NCBI GenBank assembly: GCA_003117195.1
Contig: BDSI01000022.1
Coordinates: 130,103-194,102, forward strand
Origin: Eudorina sp. 2006-703-Eu-15
Taxonomy: Eukaryota > Chlorophyta > Chlorophyceae > Chlamydomonadales > Volvocaceae
Direction of reading: 5' to 3'
Length of the DNA stretch: 64,000 nucleotides
Shown here: positions 38,988-49,857 of the stretch, piece after piece
Layout: each line of letters opens with the position of its first letter
Numbering within the stretch: the first letter of the stretch is position 1
Position numbers and translations under genes: made by a program
The notes under the pieces: generated by a model
What the model was told of the DNA's origin: nothing
Databases searched by the model: none
Seen by the model: only the letters and a program-made list of their open reading frames with translations

Positions 38988-40701
38988 GTTCTGTTCTGGC
39001 TCGCTGGACTTTCTGTTTACTCGTCTGCCCGCTGCCGCCCTCGTTCTGTGGCCCCTTCTTGCTCTCCCTGCCCCGCAGAGCGGAACATGCTGACAACGGA
39101 TGAAGGGACCCGAAGTGCGCAATGTCTGCTGGGCATGGCGGAGCTGGAGCGGTGGGGAGGTGGACCGAGTCATCAGGCTGCGAACCATCGCGAGATCGCT
39201 TTCGCCTGCGCCGCCGCCGAGCCCGGAATCGACGTCGCCTTGCTTGGCCAGGCAGCCGGATGCAGCGTTCAGTGTCGCCGCCGCCCAGTCCCGAGCCGAC
39301 GTCGTGTGCATCTACATCCCATTACGGTAAGTTCTGTTCTGGCTCGCTGGACTTTCTGTTTACTCGTCTGCCCGCTGCCGCCCTCGTTCCGTGGCCCCTT
39401 CTTGCTCTCCCTGCCCCGCAGAGCGGAACATGCTGACAACGGATGGAGGGACCCGAAGAGCGCAATGTCTGGGCATGGCGGAGCTGGAGCGGTGGGGAGG
39501 TGGACCGAGTCATCAGGCTGCGAACCATCGCGAGATCGCTTTCGCCTGCGCCGCCGCCGAGCCCGGAAGCGACGTCGCCTTGCTTGGCCAGTCAGCCGGA
39601 TGCAGCGTTCAGTGTCGCCGCCGCCCAGTCCCGAGCCGACGTCGTGTGCATCTACATCCCATTACGGTAAGTTCTGTTCTGGCTCGCTGGACTTTCTGTT
39701 TACTCGTCTGCCCGCTGCCGCCCTCGTTCCGTGGCCCCTTCTTGCTCTCCCTGCCCCCTGCCCCGCAGAGCGGAACATACATGCTGACAACGGATGGAGG
39801 GACCCGAAGAGCGCAATGTCTGGGCATGGCGGAGCTGGAGCGGTGGGGAGGTGGACCGAGTCATCAGGCTGCGAACCATCGCGAGATCGCTTTCGCCTGC
39901 GCCGCCGCAGAGCCCGGAATCGACGTCGCCTTGCTTGGCCAGTCAGCCGGATGCAGCGTTCAGTGTCGCCGCCGCCCAGTCCCGAGCCGACGTCGTGTGC
40001 ATCTACATCCCATTACGGTAAGTTCTGTTCTGGCTCGCTGGACTTTCTGTTTACTCGTCTGCCCGCTGCCGCCCTCGTTCCGTGGCCCCTTCTTGCTCTC
40101 CCTGCCCCGCAGAGCGGAACATGCTGACAACGGATGAAGGGACCCGAAGTGCGCAATGTCTGGGCATGGCGGAGCTGGAGCGGTGGGGAGGTGGACCGAG
40201 TCATCAGGCTGCGAACCATCGCGAGATCGCTTTCGCCTGCGCCGCCGCCGAGCCCGGAAGCGACGTCGCCTTGCTTGGCCAGGCAGCCGGATGCAGCGTT
40301 CAGTGTCGCCGCCGCCCAGTCCCGAGCCGACGTCGTGTGCATCTACATCCCATTACGGTAAGTTCTGTTCTGGCTCGCTGGACTTTCTGTTTACTCGTCT
40401 GCCCGCTGCCGCCCTCGTTCCGTGGCCCCTTCTTGCTCTCCCTGCCCCGCAGAGCGGAACATGCTGACAACGGATGGAGGGACCCGAAGAGCGCAATGTC
40501 TGGGCATGGCGGAGCTGGAGCGGTGGGGAGGTGGACCGAGTCATCAGGCTGCGAACCATCGCGAGATCGCTTTCGCCTGCGCCGCCGCCGAGCCCGGAAG
40601 CGACGTCGCCTTGCTTGGCCAGTCAGCCGGATGCAGCGTTCAGTGTCGCCGCCGCCCAGTCCCGAGCCGACGTCGTGTGCATCTACATCCCATTACGGTA
40701 A

Positions 40702-43700
40702 GTTCTGTTCTGGCTCGCTGGACTTTCTGTTTACTCGTCTGCCCGCTGCCGCCCTCGTTCCGTGGCCCCTTCTTGCTCTCCCTGCCCCCTGCCCCGCAGA
40801 GCGGAACATACATGCTGACAACGGATGGAGGGACCCGAAGAGCGCAATGTCTGGGCATGGCGGAGCTGGAGCGGTGGGGAGGTGGACCGAGTCATCAGGC
40901 TGCGAACCATCGCGAGATCGCTTTCGCCTGCGCCGCCGCAGAGCCCGGAATCGACGTCGCCTTGCTTGGCCAGTCAGCCGGATGCAGCGTTCAGTGTCGC
41001 CGCCGCCCAGTCCCGAGCCGACGTCGTGTGCATCTACATCCCATTACGGTAAGTTCTGTTCTGGCTCGCTGGATATCCTGTTTACTCGTCTGCCCGCTGC
41101 CGCCCTCGTTCCGTGGCCCCTTCTTGCTCTCCCTGCCCCGCAGAGCGGAACATGCTGACAACGGATGGAGGGACCCGAAGAGCGCAATGTCTGGGCATGG
41201 CGGAGCTGGAGCGGTGGGGAGGTGGACCGAGTCATCAGGCTGCGAACCATCGCGAGATCACTTTCGCCTGCGCCGCCGCAGAGCCCGGAAGCGACGTCGC
41301 CTTGCTTGGCCAGTCAGCCGGATGCAGCGTTCAGTGTCGCCGCCGCCCAGTCCCGAGCCGACGTCGTGTGCATCTACATCCCATTACGGTAAGTTCTGTT
41401 CTGGCTCGCTGGACTTTCTATTTACTCGTCTGCCCGCTGCCGCCCTCGTTCCGTGGCCCCTTCTTGCTCTCCTTGCCCCCTGCCCCGCAGAGCGGAACAT
41501 GCTGACAACGGATGGAGGGACCCGAAGAGCGCAATGTTTGGGCATGGCGGAGCTGGAGCGGTGGGGAGGTGGACCGAGTCATCAGGCTGCGAACCATCGC
41601 GAGATCGCTTTCGCCTGCGCCGCCGCCGAGCCCGGAAGCGACGTCGCCTTGCTTGGCCAGTCAGCCGGATGCAGCGTTCAGTGTCGCCGCCGCCCAGTCC
41701 CGAGCCGACGTCGTGTGCATCTACATCCCATTACGGTAAGTTCTGTTCTGGCTCGCTGGACTTTCTGTTTACTCGTCTGCCCGCTGCCGCCCTCGTTCCG
41801 TGGCCCCTTCTTGCTCTCCCTGCCCCGCAGAGCGGAACATGCTGACAACGGATGAAGGGACCCGAAGTGCGCAATGTCTGGGCATGGCGGAGCTGGAGCG
41901 GTGGGGAGGTGGACCGAGTCATCAGGCTGCGAACCATCTCGAGATCGCTTTCGCCTGCGCCGCCGCCGAGCCCGGAAGCGACGTCGCCTTGCTTGGCCAG
42001 TCAGCCGGATGCAGCGTTCAGTGTCGCCGCCGCCCAGTCCCGAGCCGACGTCGTGTGCATCTACATCCCATTACGGTAAGTTCTGTTCTGGCTCGCTGGA
42101 CTTTCTGTTTACTCGTCTGCCCGCTGCCGCCCTCGTTCCGTGGCCCCTTCTTGCTCTCCCTGCCCCGCAGAGCTGAACATGCTGACAACGGATGAAGGGA
42201 CCCGAAGTGCGCAATGTCTGGGCATGGCGGAGCTGGAGCGGTGGGGAGGTGGACCGAGTCATCAGGCTGCGAACCATCGCGAGATCGCTTTCGCCTGCGC
42301 CGCCGCCGAGCCCGGAAGCGACGTCGCCTTGCTTGGCCAGGCAGCCGGATGCAGCGTTCAGTGTCGCCGCCGCCCAGTCCCGAGCCGACGTCGTGTGCAT
42401 CTACATCCCATTACGGTAAGTTCTGTTCTGGCTCGCTGGACTTTCTGTTTACTCGTCTGCCCGCTGCCGCCCTCGTTCCGTGGCCCCTTCTTGCTCTCCC
42501 TGCCCCTGCCCCGCAGAGCGGAACATACATGCTGACAACGGATGGAGGGACCCGAAGAGCGCAATGTCTGGGCATGGCGGAGCTGGAGCGGTGGGGAGGT
42601 GGACCGAGTCATCAGGCTGCGAACCATCGCGAGATCGCTTTCGCCTGCGCCGCCGCAGAGCCCGGAAGCGACGTCGCCTTGCTTGGCCAGTCAGCCGGAT
42701 GCAGCGTTCAGTGTCGCCGCCGCCCAGTCCCGAGCCGACGTCGTGTGCATCTACATCCCATTACGGTAAGTTCTGTTCTGGCTCGCTGGATATCCTGTTT
42801 ACTCGTCTGCCCGCTGCCGCCCTCGTTCCGTGGCCCCTTCTTGCTCTCCCTGCCCCGCAGAGCGGAACATGCTGACAACGGATGGAGGGACCCGAAGAGC
42901 GCAATGTCTGGGCATGGCGGAGCTGGAGCGGTGGGGAGGTGGACCGAGTCATCAGGCTGCGAACCATCGCGAGATCACTTTCGCCTGCGCCGCCGCAGAG
43001 CCCGGAAGCGACGTCGCCTTGCTTGGCCAGTCAGCCGGATGCAGCGTTCAGTGTCGCCGCCGCCCAGTCCCGAGCCGACGTCGTGTGCATCTACATCCCA
43101 TTACGGTAAGTTCTGTTCTGGCTCGCTGGACTTTCTATTTACTCGTCTGCCCGCTGCCGCCCTCGTTCCGTGGCCCCTTCTTGCTCTCCTTGCCCCCTGC
43201 CCCGCAGAGCGGAACATGCTGACAACGGATGGAGGGACCCGAAGAGCGCAATGTTTGGGCATGGCGGAGCTGGAGCGGTGGGGAGGTGGACCGAGTCATC
43301 AGGCTGCGAACCATCGCGAGATCGCTTTCGCCTGCGCCGCCGCCGAGCCCGGAAGCGACGTCGCCTTGCTTGGCCAGTCAGCCGGATGCAGCGTTCAGTG
43401 TCGCCGCCGCCCAGTCCCGAGCCGACGTCGTGTGCATCTACATCCCATTACGGTAAGTTCTGTTCTGGCTCGCTGGACTTTCTGTTTACTCGTCTGCCCG
43501 CTGCCGCCCTCGTTCCGTGGCCCCTTCTTGCTCTCCCTGCCCGCAGAGCGGAACATGCTGACAACGGATGAAGGGACCCGAAGTGCGCAATGTCTGGGCA
43601 TGGCGGAGCTGGAGCGGTGGGGAGGTGGACCGAGTCATCAGGCTGCGAACCATCTCGAGATCGCTTTCGCCTGCGCCGCCGCCGAGCCCGGAAGCGACGT

Positions 43701-45853
43701 CGCCTTGCTTGGCCAGTCAGCCGGATGCAGCGTTCAGTGTCGCCGCCGCCCAGTCCCGAGCCGACGTCGTGTGCATCTACATCCCATTACGGTAAGTTCT
43801 GTTCTGGCTCGCTGGACTTTCTGTTTACTCGTCTGCCCGCTGCCGCCCTCGTTCCGTGGCCCCTTCTTGCTCTCCCTGCCCCGCAGAGCTGAACATGCTG
43901 ACAACGGATGAAGGGACCCGAAGTGCGCAATGTCTGGGCATGGCGGAGCTGGAGCGGTGGGGAGGTGGACCGAGTCATCAGGCTGCGAACCATCGCGAGA
44001 TCGCTTTCGCCTGCGCCGCCGCCGAGCCCGGAAGCGACGTCGCCTTGCTTGGCCAGGCAGCCGGATGCAGCGTTCAGTGTCGCCGCCGCCCAGTCCCGAG
44101 CCGACGTCGTGTGCATCTACATCCCATTACGGTAAGTTCTGTTCTGGCTCGCTGGACTTTCTGTTTACTCGTCTGCCCGCTGCCGCCCTCGTTCCGTGGC
44201 CCCTTCTTGCTCTCCCTGCCCCCTGCCCCGCAGAGCGGAACATACATGCTGACAACGGATGGAGGGACCCGAAGAGCGCAATGTCTGGGCATGGCGGAGC
44301 TGGAGCGGTGGGGAGGTGGACCGAGTCATCAGGCTGCGAACCATCGCGAGATCGCTTTCGCCTGCGCCGCCGCAGAGCCCGGAAGCGACGTCGCCTTGCT
44401 TGGCCAGTCAGCCGGATGCAGCGTTCAGTGTCGCCGCCGCCCAGTCCCGAGCCGACGTCGTGTGCATCTACATCCCATTACGGTAAGTTCTGTTCTGGCT
44501 CGCTGGATATCCTGTTTACTCGTCTGCCCGCTGCCGCCCTCGTTCCGTGGCCCCTTCTTGCTCTCCCTGCCCCGCAGAGCGGAACATGCTGACAACGGAT
44601 GGAGGGACCCGAAGAGCGCAATGTCTGGGCATGGCGGAGCTGGAGCGGTGGGGAGGTGGACCGAGTCATCAGGCTGCGAACCATCGCGAGATCACTTTCG
44701 CCTGCGCCGCCGCAGAGCCCGGAAGCGACGTCGCCTTGCTTGGCCAGTCAGCCGGATGCAGCGTTCAGTGTCGCCGCCGCCCAGTCCCGAGCCGACGTCG
44801 TGTGCATCTACATCCCATTACGGTAAGTTCTGTTCTGGCTCGCTGGACTTTCTATTTACTCGTCTGCCCGCTGCCGCCCTCGTTCCGTGGCCCCTTCTTG
44901 CTCTCCTTGCCCCCTGCCCCGCAGAGCGGAACATGCTGACAACGGATGGAGGGACCCGAAGAGCGCAATGTTTGGGCATGGCGGAGCTGGAGCGGTGGGG
45001 AGGTGGACCGAGTCATCAGGCTGCGAACCATCGCGAGATCGCTTTCGCCTGCGCCGCCGCCGAGCCCGGAAGCGACGTCGCCTTGCTTGGCCAGTCAGCC
45101 GGATGCAGCGTTCAGTGTCGCCGCCGCCCAGTCCCGAGCCGACGTCGTGTGCATCTACATCCCATTACGGTAAGTTCTGTTCTGGCTCGCTGGACTTTCT
45201 GTTTACTCGTCTGCCCGCTGCCGCCCTCGTTCCGTGGCCCCTTCTTGCTCTCCCTGCCCCGCAGAGCGGAACATGCTGACAACGGATGAAGGGACCCGAA
45301 GTGCGCAATGTCTGGGCATGGCGGAGCTGGAGCGGTGGGGAGGTGGACCGAGTCATCAGGCTGCGAACCATCGCGAGATCGCTTTCGCCTGCGCCGCCGC
45401 CGAGCCCGGAATCGACGTCGCCTTGCTTGGCCAGTCAGCCGGATGCAGCGTTCAGTGTCGCCGCCGCCCAGTCCCGAGCCGACGTCGTGTGCATCTACAT
45501 CCCATTACGGTAAGTTCTGTTCTGGCTCGCTGGACTTTCTGTTTACTCGTCTGCCCGCTGCCGCCCTCGTTCCGTGGCCCCTTCTTGCTCTCCCTGCCCC
45601 GCAGAGCGGAACATGCTGACAACGGATGAAGGGACCCGAAGTGCGCAATGTCTGGGCATGGCGGAGCTGGAGCGGTGGGGAGGTGGACCGAGTCATCAGG
45701 CTGCGAACCATCGCGAGATCGCTTTCGCCTGCGCCGCCGCCGAGCCCGGAAGCGACGTCGCCTTGCTTGGCCAGGCAGCCGGATGCAGCGTTCAGTGTCG
45801 CCGCCGCCCAGTCCCGAGCCGACGTCGTGTGCATCTACATCCCATTACGGTAA
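40702..45853 (+). repeat. Pentamer higher-order repeat, about 1717 bp, three copies
   Basis: Unit lengths follow 351, 340, 347, 340, 340 three times, with 1-bp deviations in the middle copy. Private markers repeat at the same spacing: GGATATCC at 41071, 42788 and 44505 (exactly 1717 bp apart); CATCTCGAG at 41935 and 43651; AGCTGAAC at 42171 and 43887. The third copy lacks the last two markers. This is the clearest evidence of recent block duplication. Confidence 0.88.
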
Positions 45854-45951
45854 GTTCTGTTCTGGCTCGCTGGACTTTCTGTTTACTCGTCTGCCCGCTG
45901 CCGCCCTCGTTCCGTGGCCCCTTCTTGCTCTCCCTGCCCCCTGCCCCGCAG

Positions 45952-47179
45952 AGCGGAACATGTGTGCATCATTGTTTGGCATCGGGCCTCTGTCTGGTCC
46001 ACTAGTACGACGGGCAGCAGCGATCCGTACAGCCATTGTGTCCTGCCGTCCGTCTCGAACGGTCCGACCAGCACCTCATCTCACCTCCCCCCTTCTTCCG
46101 ACCCGCCGTCTGTAGGTTATCATGGCCTTACTACGCGGTCAAGCTCATTACGACATGTGCCCTGGATTGATGGGTGTTTCGAATGAATGCACGAATGTGT
46201 CAGCGGACTCTCCATCGATGCCTACCAAACTCCTGCGACCGAGGTCTTCATTGAGCTCATGGATGGCTTCAAATCGCGCGCGTGGATCAGGCTGGGTCTG
46301 TGCGCTGTGCGCTGTGCCCTTCTTGCTCTCCCTGTGTCACCTTGCGTTTGTTTGGCTGCGTCGTACGGTACGCTGCGATTGTGCATGGCGTGCTGCTGTG
46401 TTGTTGCACCCGTAGTACCGCATATGTCTTATCTGTATAAGGACGTCACCCCCCCAATCACCCCCCACGGTTTCAAAACATTCTGCACGCTTCAGGTATT
46501 TAAGTTGCATCATTGTATCCTTTGATACCGTGCGCTCGTTCAGTTTGAGCCTTTTCTGATGAAGAATTTAAGCGGGAAACATTATCAGCAACGACACAAA
46601 CGGTGTTTAAGATGCATAATCATGAATCCGGAGCAAAATACAAAAGGACGGAGCACGGCGTTTGTCTCGCAAGCGTTGTCTATCTGGGGATGACCTAGAT
46701 TCAAACTCCGAGAGAGACTGGTAAGCCGTCTGGCCAGCCACGCACGTATCGTGTGCTTTACCCCTGCCACGCTTTAGGCAAATCAATTCTCAACCAGGCC
46801 GCCTCCCTCGCTGGCGTCCGTGGTCGACGGTGCTGTCCATGGTGCCCGGTCACCGCGTTCTGCTGCGCAACTAATTCCCCTGCTCGTCCTGCCCACCGCC
46901 GCGCCTCCCTCGGGCCCCCGCACAGATCGTCCACGTCATCTTCTTCCTTGGCCGCGGCGCCTTCATGGCATCCTCGGCCGACCAGCAGGGCAACCTCGCC
47001 TGGCTTACGGTGAGATTGGTTGGTTGCCAGCGGTCCGAGCGGGGCGTGGGAAGGCTGCTCTTTTGTCTGAAGGCTATCCGTTTTGCTTTTGCGGTGTTTA
47101 GTCTGCGCTGTGCGACGTTTGGTTTCGTTTCGTTGCGCTCTGCTGAGCATTGCAGTGCATTGCATCTTGGCGGATGTGA
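45952..47179 (+). CDS. Putative 3' exons of a plus-strand gene, unknown product
   Basis: Five segments can be joined with matching phases: 45952-46111, 46204-46295, 46778-46815, 46926-47009 and 47156-47179 (stop TGA). The first begins with the array's acceptor and AGCGGAACATG, then becomes unique (MCASLFGIGPLSGPLVRR). Later parts read SIDAYQTPATEVFIEL, DGFKSRAWIRLGKSILNQA and IVHVIFFLGRGAFMASS, which look like genuine protein with a hydrophobic segment near the end. A TGTAA lies at 47355. Translation could start at the ATG at 45959 or come from an upstream exon; the last array exon is closed by TGA in the phase that would be needed. The donors at 46296 and 46816 are weak (GTCTGT, GTCCGT). I do not recognise the family. 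Confidence 0.4.
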
Positions 47180-47354
47180 ATGTATTACGGGACTGTTTGA
47201 TTGTCTTATGGGGGCCGCGACGACGTGTACGGTAGGCCTGAACTGTCTGCTGGGAGGTGGGGGATGGAGCACGGATGTTGGAGGTTTTCTACGTATAAAT
47301 ATCTTCATGGCGGTAATTGTCTTGAGGGTCTGAGTTCATCACGGGGAGCAGGCA

Positions 47355-47359
47355 TGTAA
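47355..47359 (+). other. TGTAA polyadenylation motif
   Basis: TGTAA lies 176 nt after the stop of the putative plus-strand gene downstream of the array. Confidence 0.4.
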
Positions 47360-47372
47360 TGAAAGACCACTG

Positions 47373-47403
47373 GGGGGGCCACTGTGCCTGACAGTGGCCC
47401 CCC
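47373..47403. repeat. Perfect 13-bp hairpin next to TGTAA
   Basis: GGGGGGCCACTGT and ACAGTGGCCCCCC flank the 5-nt loop GCCTG. It starts 14 nt after the TGTAA motif. It could be a structured 3' end or the tip of a small foldback element. Confidence 0.7.
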
Positions 47404-49341
47404 ACACGTCCGTCTCTAGACTACGCCACGCTAGCTGTTGCTTCTGTTGCTTTGAATGCGTCGACGGCGACCCGCCAAGACTACGTCCGCCAAGCACCAT
47501 GCGACCTTCGTAGTACCCGCATGCATATTGCTGTTTAATGCGATCAGAGATGCCCCCCTTGGGGATGGGTCCCCAGCGCGAAGCGCGTTCGCCCTTAGGA
47601 TTGCCCCTGCCGTTCGTGCGTGTGTACAAAACGCGCCCAACTAGTATGTCATAGTGATTTATCCTATTGTCCTGTACTGCAATGCATCTTTGTTATAGCT
47701 GCCAAAACACAAACCGAATCCGCGGTCTCAAGGACCGAGGTCAACGTTAAACCAGCGCCTTTCGCGCCATATGGAATACTTGTATTTAGAGAGATGGCTC
47801 GTGCTGAAGTTTCCATAATGCCGTGGTATTCGAACATTGGTGTACCACGACGTCAATACTTGCCTTTTTGTCTTGCCATACATTTACAATTCAACATTAT
47901 GTATTGAAAAGAACTTTCAAGATGCAACGGGATAACTTCCCTAGGACCAACAAGGTCTCCAGTTCCGATCCGGGATATACTGCGGCTTTTTCGCACCCTG
48001 ATTTTGCCTTACATTTGCTATTTAACGGTTGATAGCCAACTTGAGAAAGATACATTTGCTATTTAACGGTTGATAGCCAACTTGAGAGGTCCAGGTCTAA
48101 CTTGTACCATGCTTGCTGTACAATGCTTGCCGACGGACCATTGAACACCTTTTAGTTAAACACCTTTGCACTCATCTGCTAGACAGACGGATGTGGATGT
48201 GCAGAAACGTCCAGCGTACCGATTCGGAACCGTTCCCGGCGGCGCGTACTGCAAGTAGGTTGGTTTTGGTGGATAGCCGAGCTTCACTCTGTGGCATAAT
48301 TGCAGTCGGGAACGGCAAAATCACACCCCGCCCATTTGTTTGCGGCGCTTGAACTCTAGGAACCGTGAGGACTCGCGCTTCCTTTTGCAATTTATCCTGT
48401 ACATACCAAGCTTTATTCTTCTTGAAAATGGATTGCAACAGCATTCGGCAAGCGATCCCCGGACGCGACAAAACGACCATGACGGGCCACCCGGAAGCCC
48501 AGAAACAACCCCGCAAGACAGAACGCCCGGGTCGCCCACGCGCCTCGCCGCACTGTCTAATAAACTTACATCCACGTACCTGAATATCAAATGAAGATAT
48601 TTTTACACTCAACATAACTACTTGCGTCCCAAATTCAGACACACACGCATACGGAAAGCCGACAGTCCAAACACACAACCCTAGCCCGTGCTGTGCGCAC
48701 CATCCACCCGTATCATCGAAATTTACGCTCCGCACCAACACAGCCCCTCGCCATGCATGTCGTGGGAAGCCATCATAGGGATACCGTGGGCGGTCTGGGC
48801 AGAAAATCAGTTCCGGGGAAACCGCGCAATTTTACCTACGCTGGGTACCAAACCGCAGCAACACACGATGCGAAACGAGTGATGTACGGCGCTCTGCCAC
48901 ATATAAGGCCCAAGAGCGTGCGAGCAAACCGGTACGACAGATGCGCCTTGAGCCTAGGGTGCACGCACGCTTTACAGAACTGTAAAATTCAATACAAAAT
49001 TAAAATACGAGCCCAAAATGCGAAACGGGGTCCAAAACGCAGCTATTCCTAGTAGCCATTCCCGACCGGACTTATGAGAACTAGTGCTTGCTGAACTTAT
49101 GCGCGTCGATCCACCTTGAACAACAACAATCACCTGACTAGTAACCTTTCACAATCTCACGCGATAGCAGCTTCTCACACTCTTACGGGGTTATAAAATT
49201 TCCGCTGCAAAGCAAACGGCGTGCCCAGGCGAGTCCTCCGCGCAATCAAGGAGCTAAGGCGATGTTGCTGCGCGTACCAGTGGAACGTAGCTCGTCTTCG
49301 GCTGTGGATCCCTGATACCATTCCCAAGCTCCCCACCCACC
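47404..49341. other. Gene-poor lower-GC stretch
   Basis: Only short ORFs without family resemblance were seen. It includes the direct repeat at 48010-48087. Confidence 0.5.
48010..48087. repeat. 37-bp direct repeat, 41-bp period
   Basis: The 37-bp sequence starting TACATTTGCTATTTAACGG occurs at 48010-48046 and again at 48051-48087 with no mismatch noticed, separated by AAGA. A local tandem duplication in non-coding DNA. Confidence 0.85.
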
Positions 49342-49857
49342 TTGGACAGCGATCGTGGACACCAGCCCCGGTTAATACAACGCTGTCGTTTACGGCCAGC
49401 GAACGCTCTCCGCGGAAACCAGCGCAGAGGACCTCCTGTAATACACCATACAAGTGCTTTCCACTTTGCAACCTTCCCTCCCTGGCCGGGTCGCGCCGTT
49501 GCGGTCCGCCCCTTGTATGGGCAGGCCCCTTGGAGTGTACAATGCGGATGGGCAGGGTGGCGAGTCGCTGTTACTCACTCACATGCAGGCCATCACCACC
49601 GCCCCAGTACCCGTATGGAGGAAGTGCTGCAGGGGCTGTCGGACGTTGGACCAGGGCGGGTTGTGCTATCACTGTGGTTGCATGCGGGATGGTCCGAAGG
49701 TCACTTGGAATCCCTGCCGGTGTTGTTTGATATCCCATCCTGCCGCATGCAACCGTCCAAACTCCAGACGTGCATGGCGTGTCGAACCGTGAACCTGCAG
49801 CAGCAGGTAGTTCTGCACGCTGGGACGCTGAAGAGACATCGACTTTGGTGTTTTTAA
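49342..49857 (+). CDS. Weak ORF, unknown product
   Basis: A 171-codon plus-strand ORF. Its second half (MEEVLQGLSDVGPGRVVLSL and following) looks more protein-like and follows a good acceptor (CTCACATGCAG at about 49587). The ORF ends TAA, and a plus-strand TGTAA lies near 49986, just before the convergent end of KU70. The first half has low-quality composition, so if real the coding part may be only an exon from about 49.6 kb. No family is recognised. Confidence 0.2.
   Translation: MDSDRGHQPRLIQRCRLRPANALRGNQRRGPPVIHHTSAFHFATFPPWPGRAVAVRPLYGQAPWSVQCGWAGWRVAVTHSHAGHHHRPSTRMEEVLQGLSDVGPGRVVLSLWLHAGWSEGHLESLPVLFDIPSCRMQPSKLQTCMACRTVNLQQQVVLHAGTLKRHRLWCF

Larger units (their letters stand above)
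13662..45951 (+). repeat. 32.3 kb tandem array of 94 intron-exon cassettes
   Basis: 95 intron-like and 94 exon-like segments alternate without interruption, mean unit 342 bp. In the example unit 15367-15706 the intron (15367-15461) begins GTAAGTTCTGTTCTGG, has a C/T-rich 3' part and ends CTGCCCCGCAG; the exon (15462-15706) begins AGCGGAACATGCTGACAACG and ends CATCTACATCCCATTACG. Introns are about 95, 101 or 102 bp, depending on an extra CCCCCTG-type copy next to the acceptor. Exons are 241, 245 or 249 bp, depending on presence of a GATG and of a doubled ACAT. A few further single-base indels occur. Copies are very similar, so amplification is recent or homogenised. Stops are rare in several frames, giving long run-through ORFs, but spliced exons do not keep frame. 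No terminal inverted repeats, reverse transcriptase or transposase is visible inside it. Confidence 0.97.

Noticed and set aside
13662..45951. Minus-strand ORFs recurring in every unit
   Set aside because: They are antisense images of the monomer, end at fixed positions in each copy and have no splice logic on that strand.
13662..45951. CRISPR array
   Set aside because: Units are 336-351 bp and near-identical along their whole length, with no alternating short repeats and unique spacers. The surrounding genes are eukaryotic.
13662..45951. Centromere, subtelomere or rDNA array
   Set aside because: No telomere-type repeat, rRNA sequence or retroelement was seen, and conserved genes lie on both sides. 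A centromeric role cannot be excluded from sequence alone but nothing supports it.
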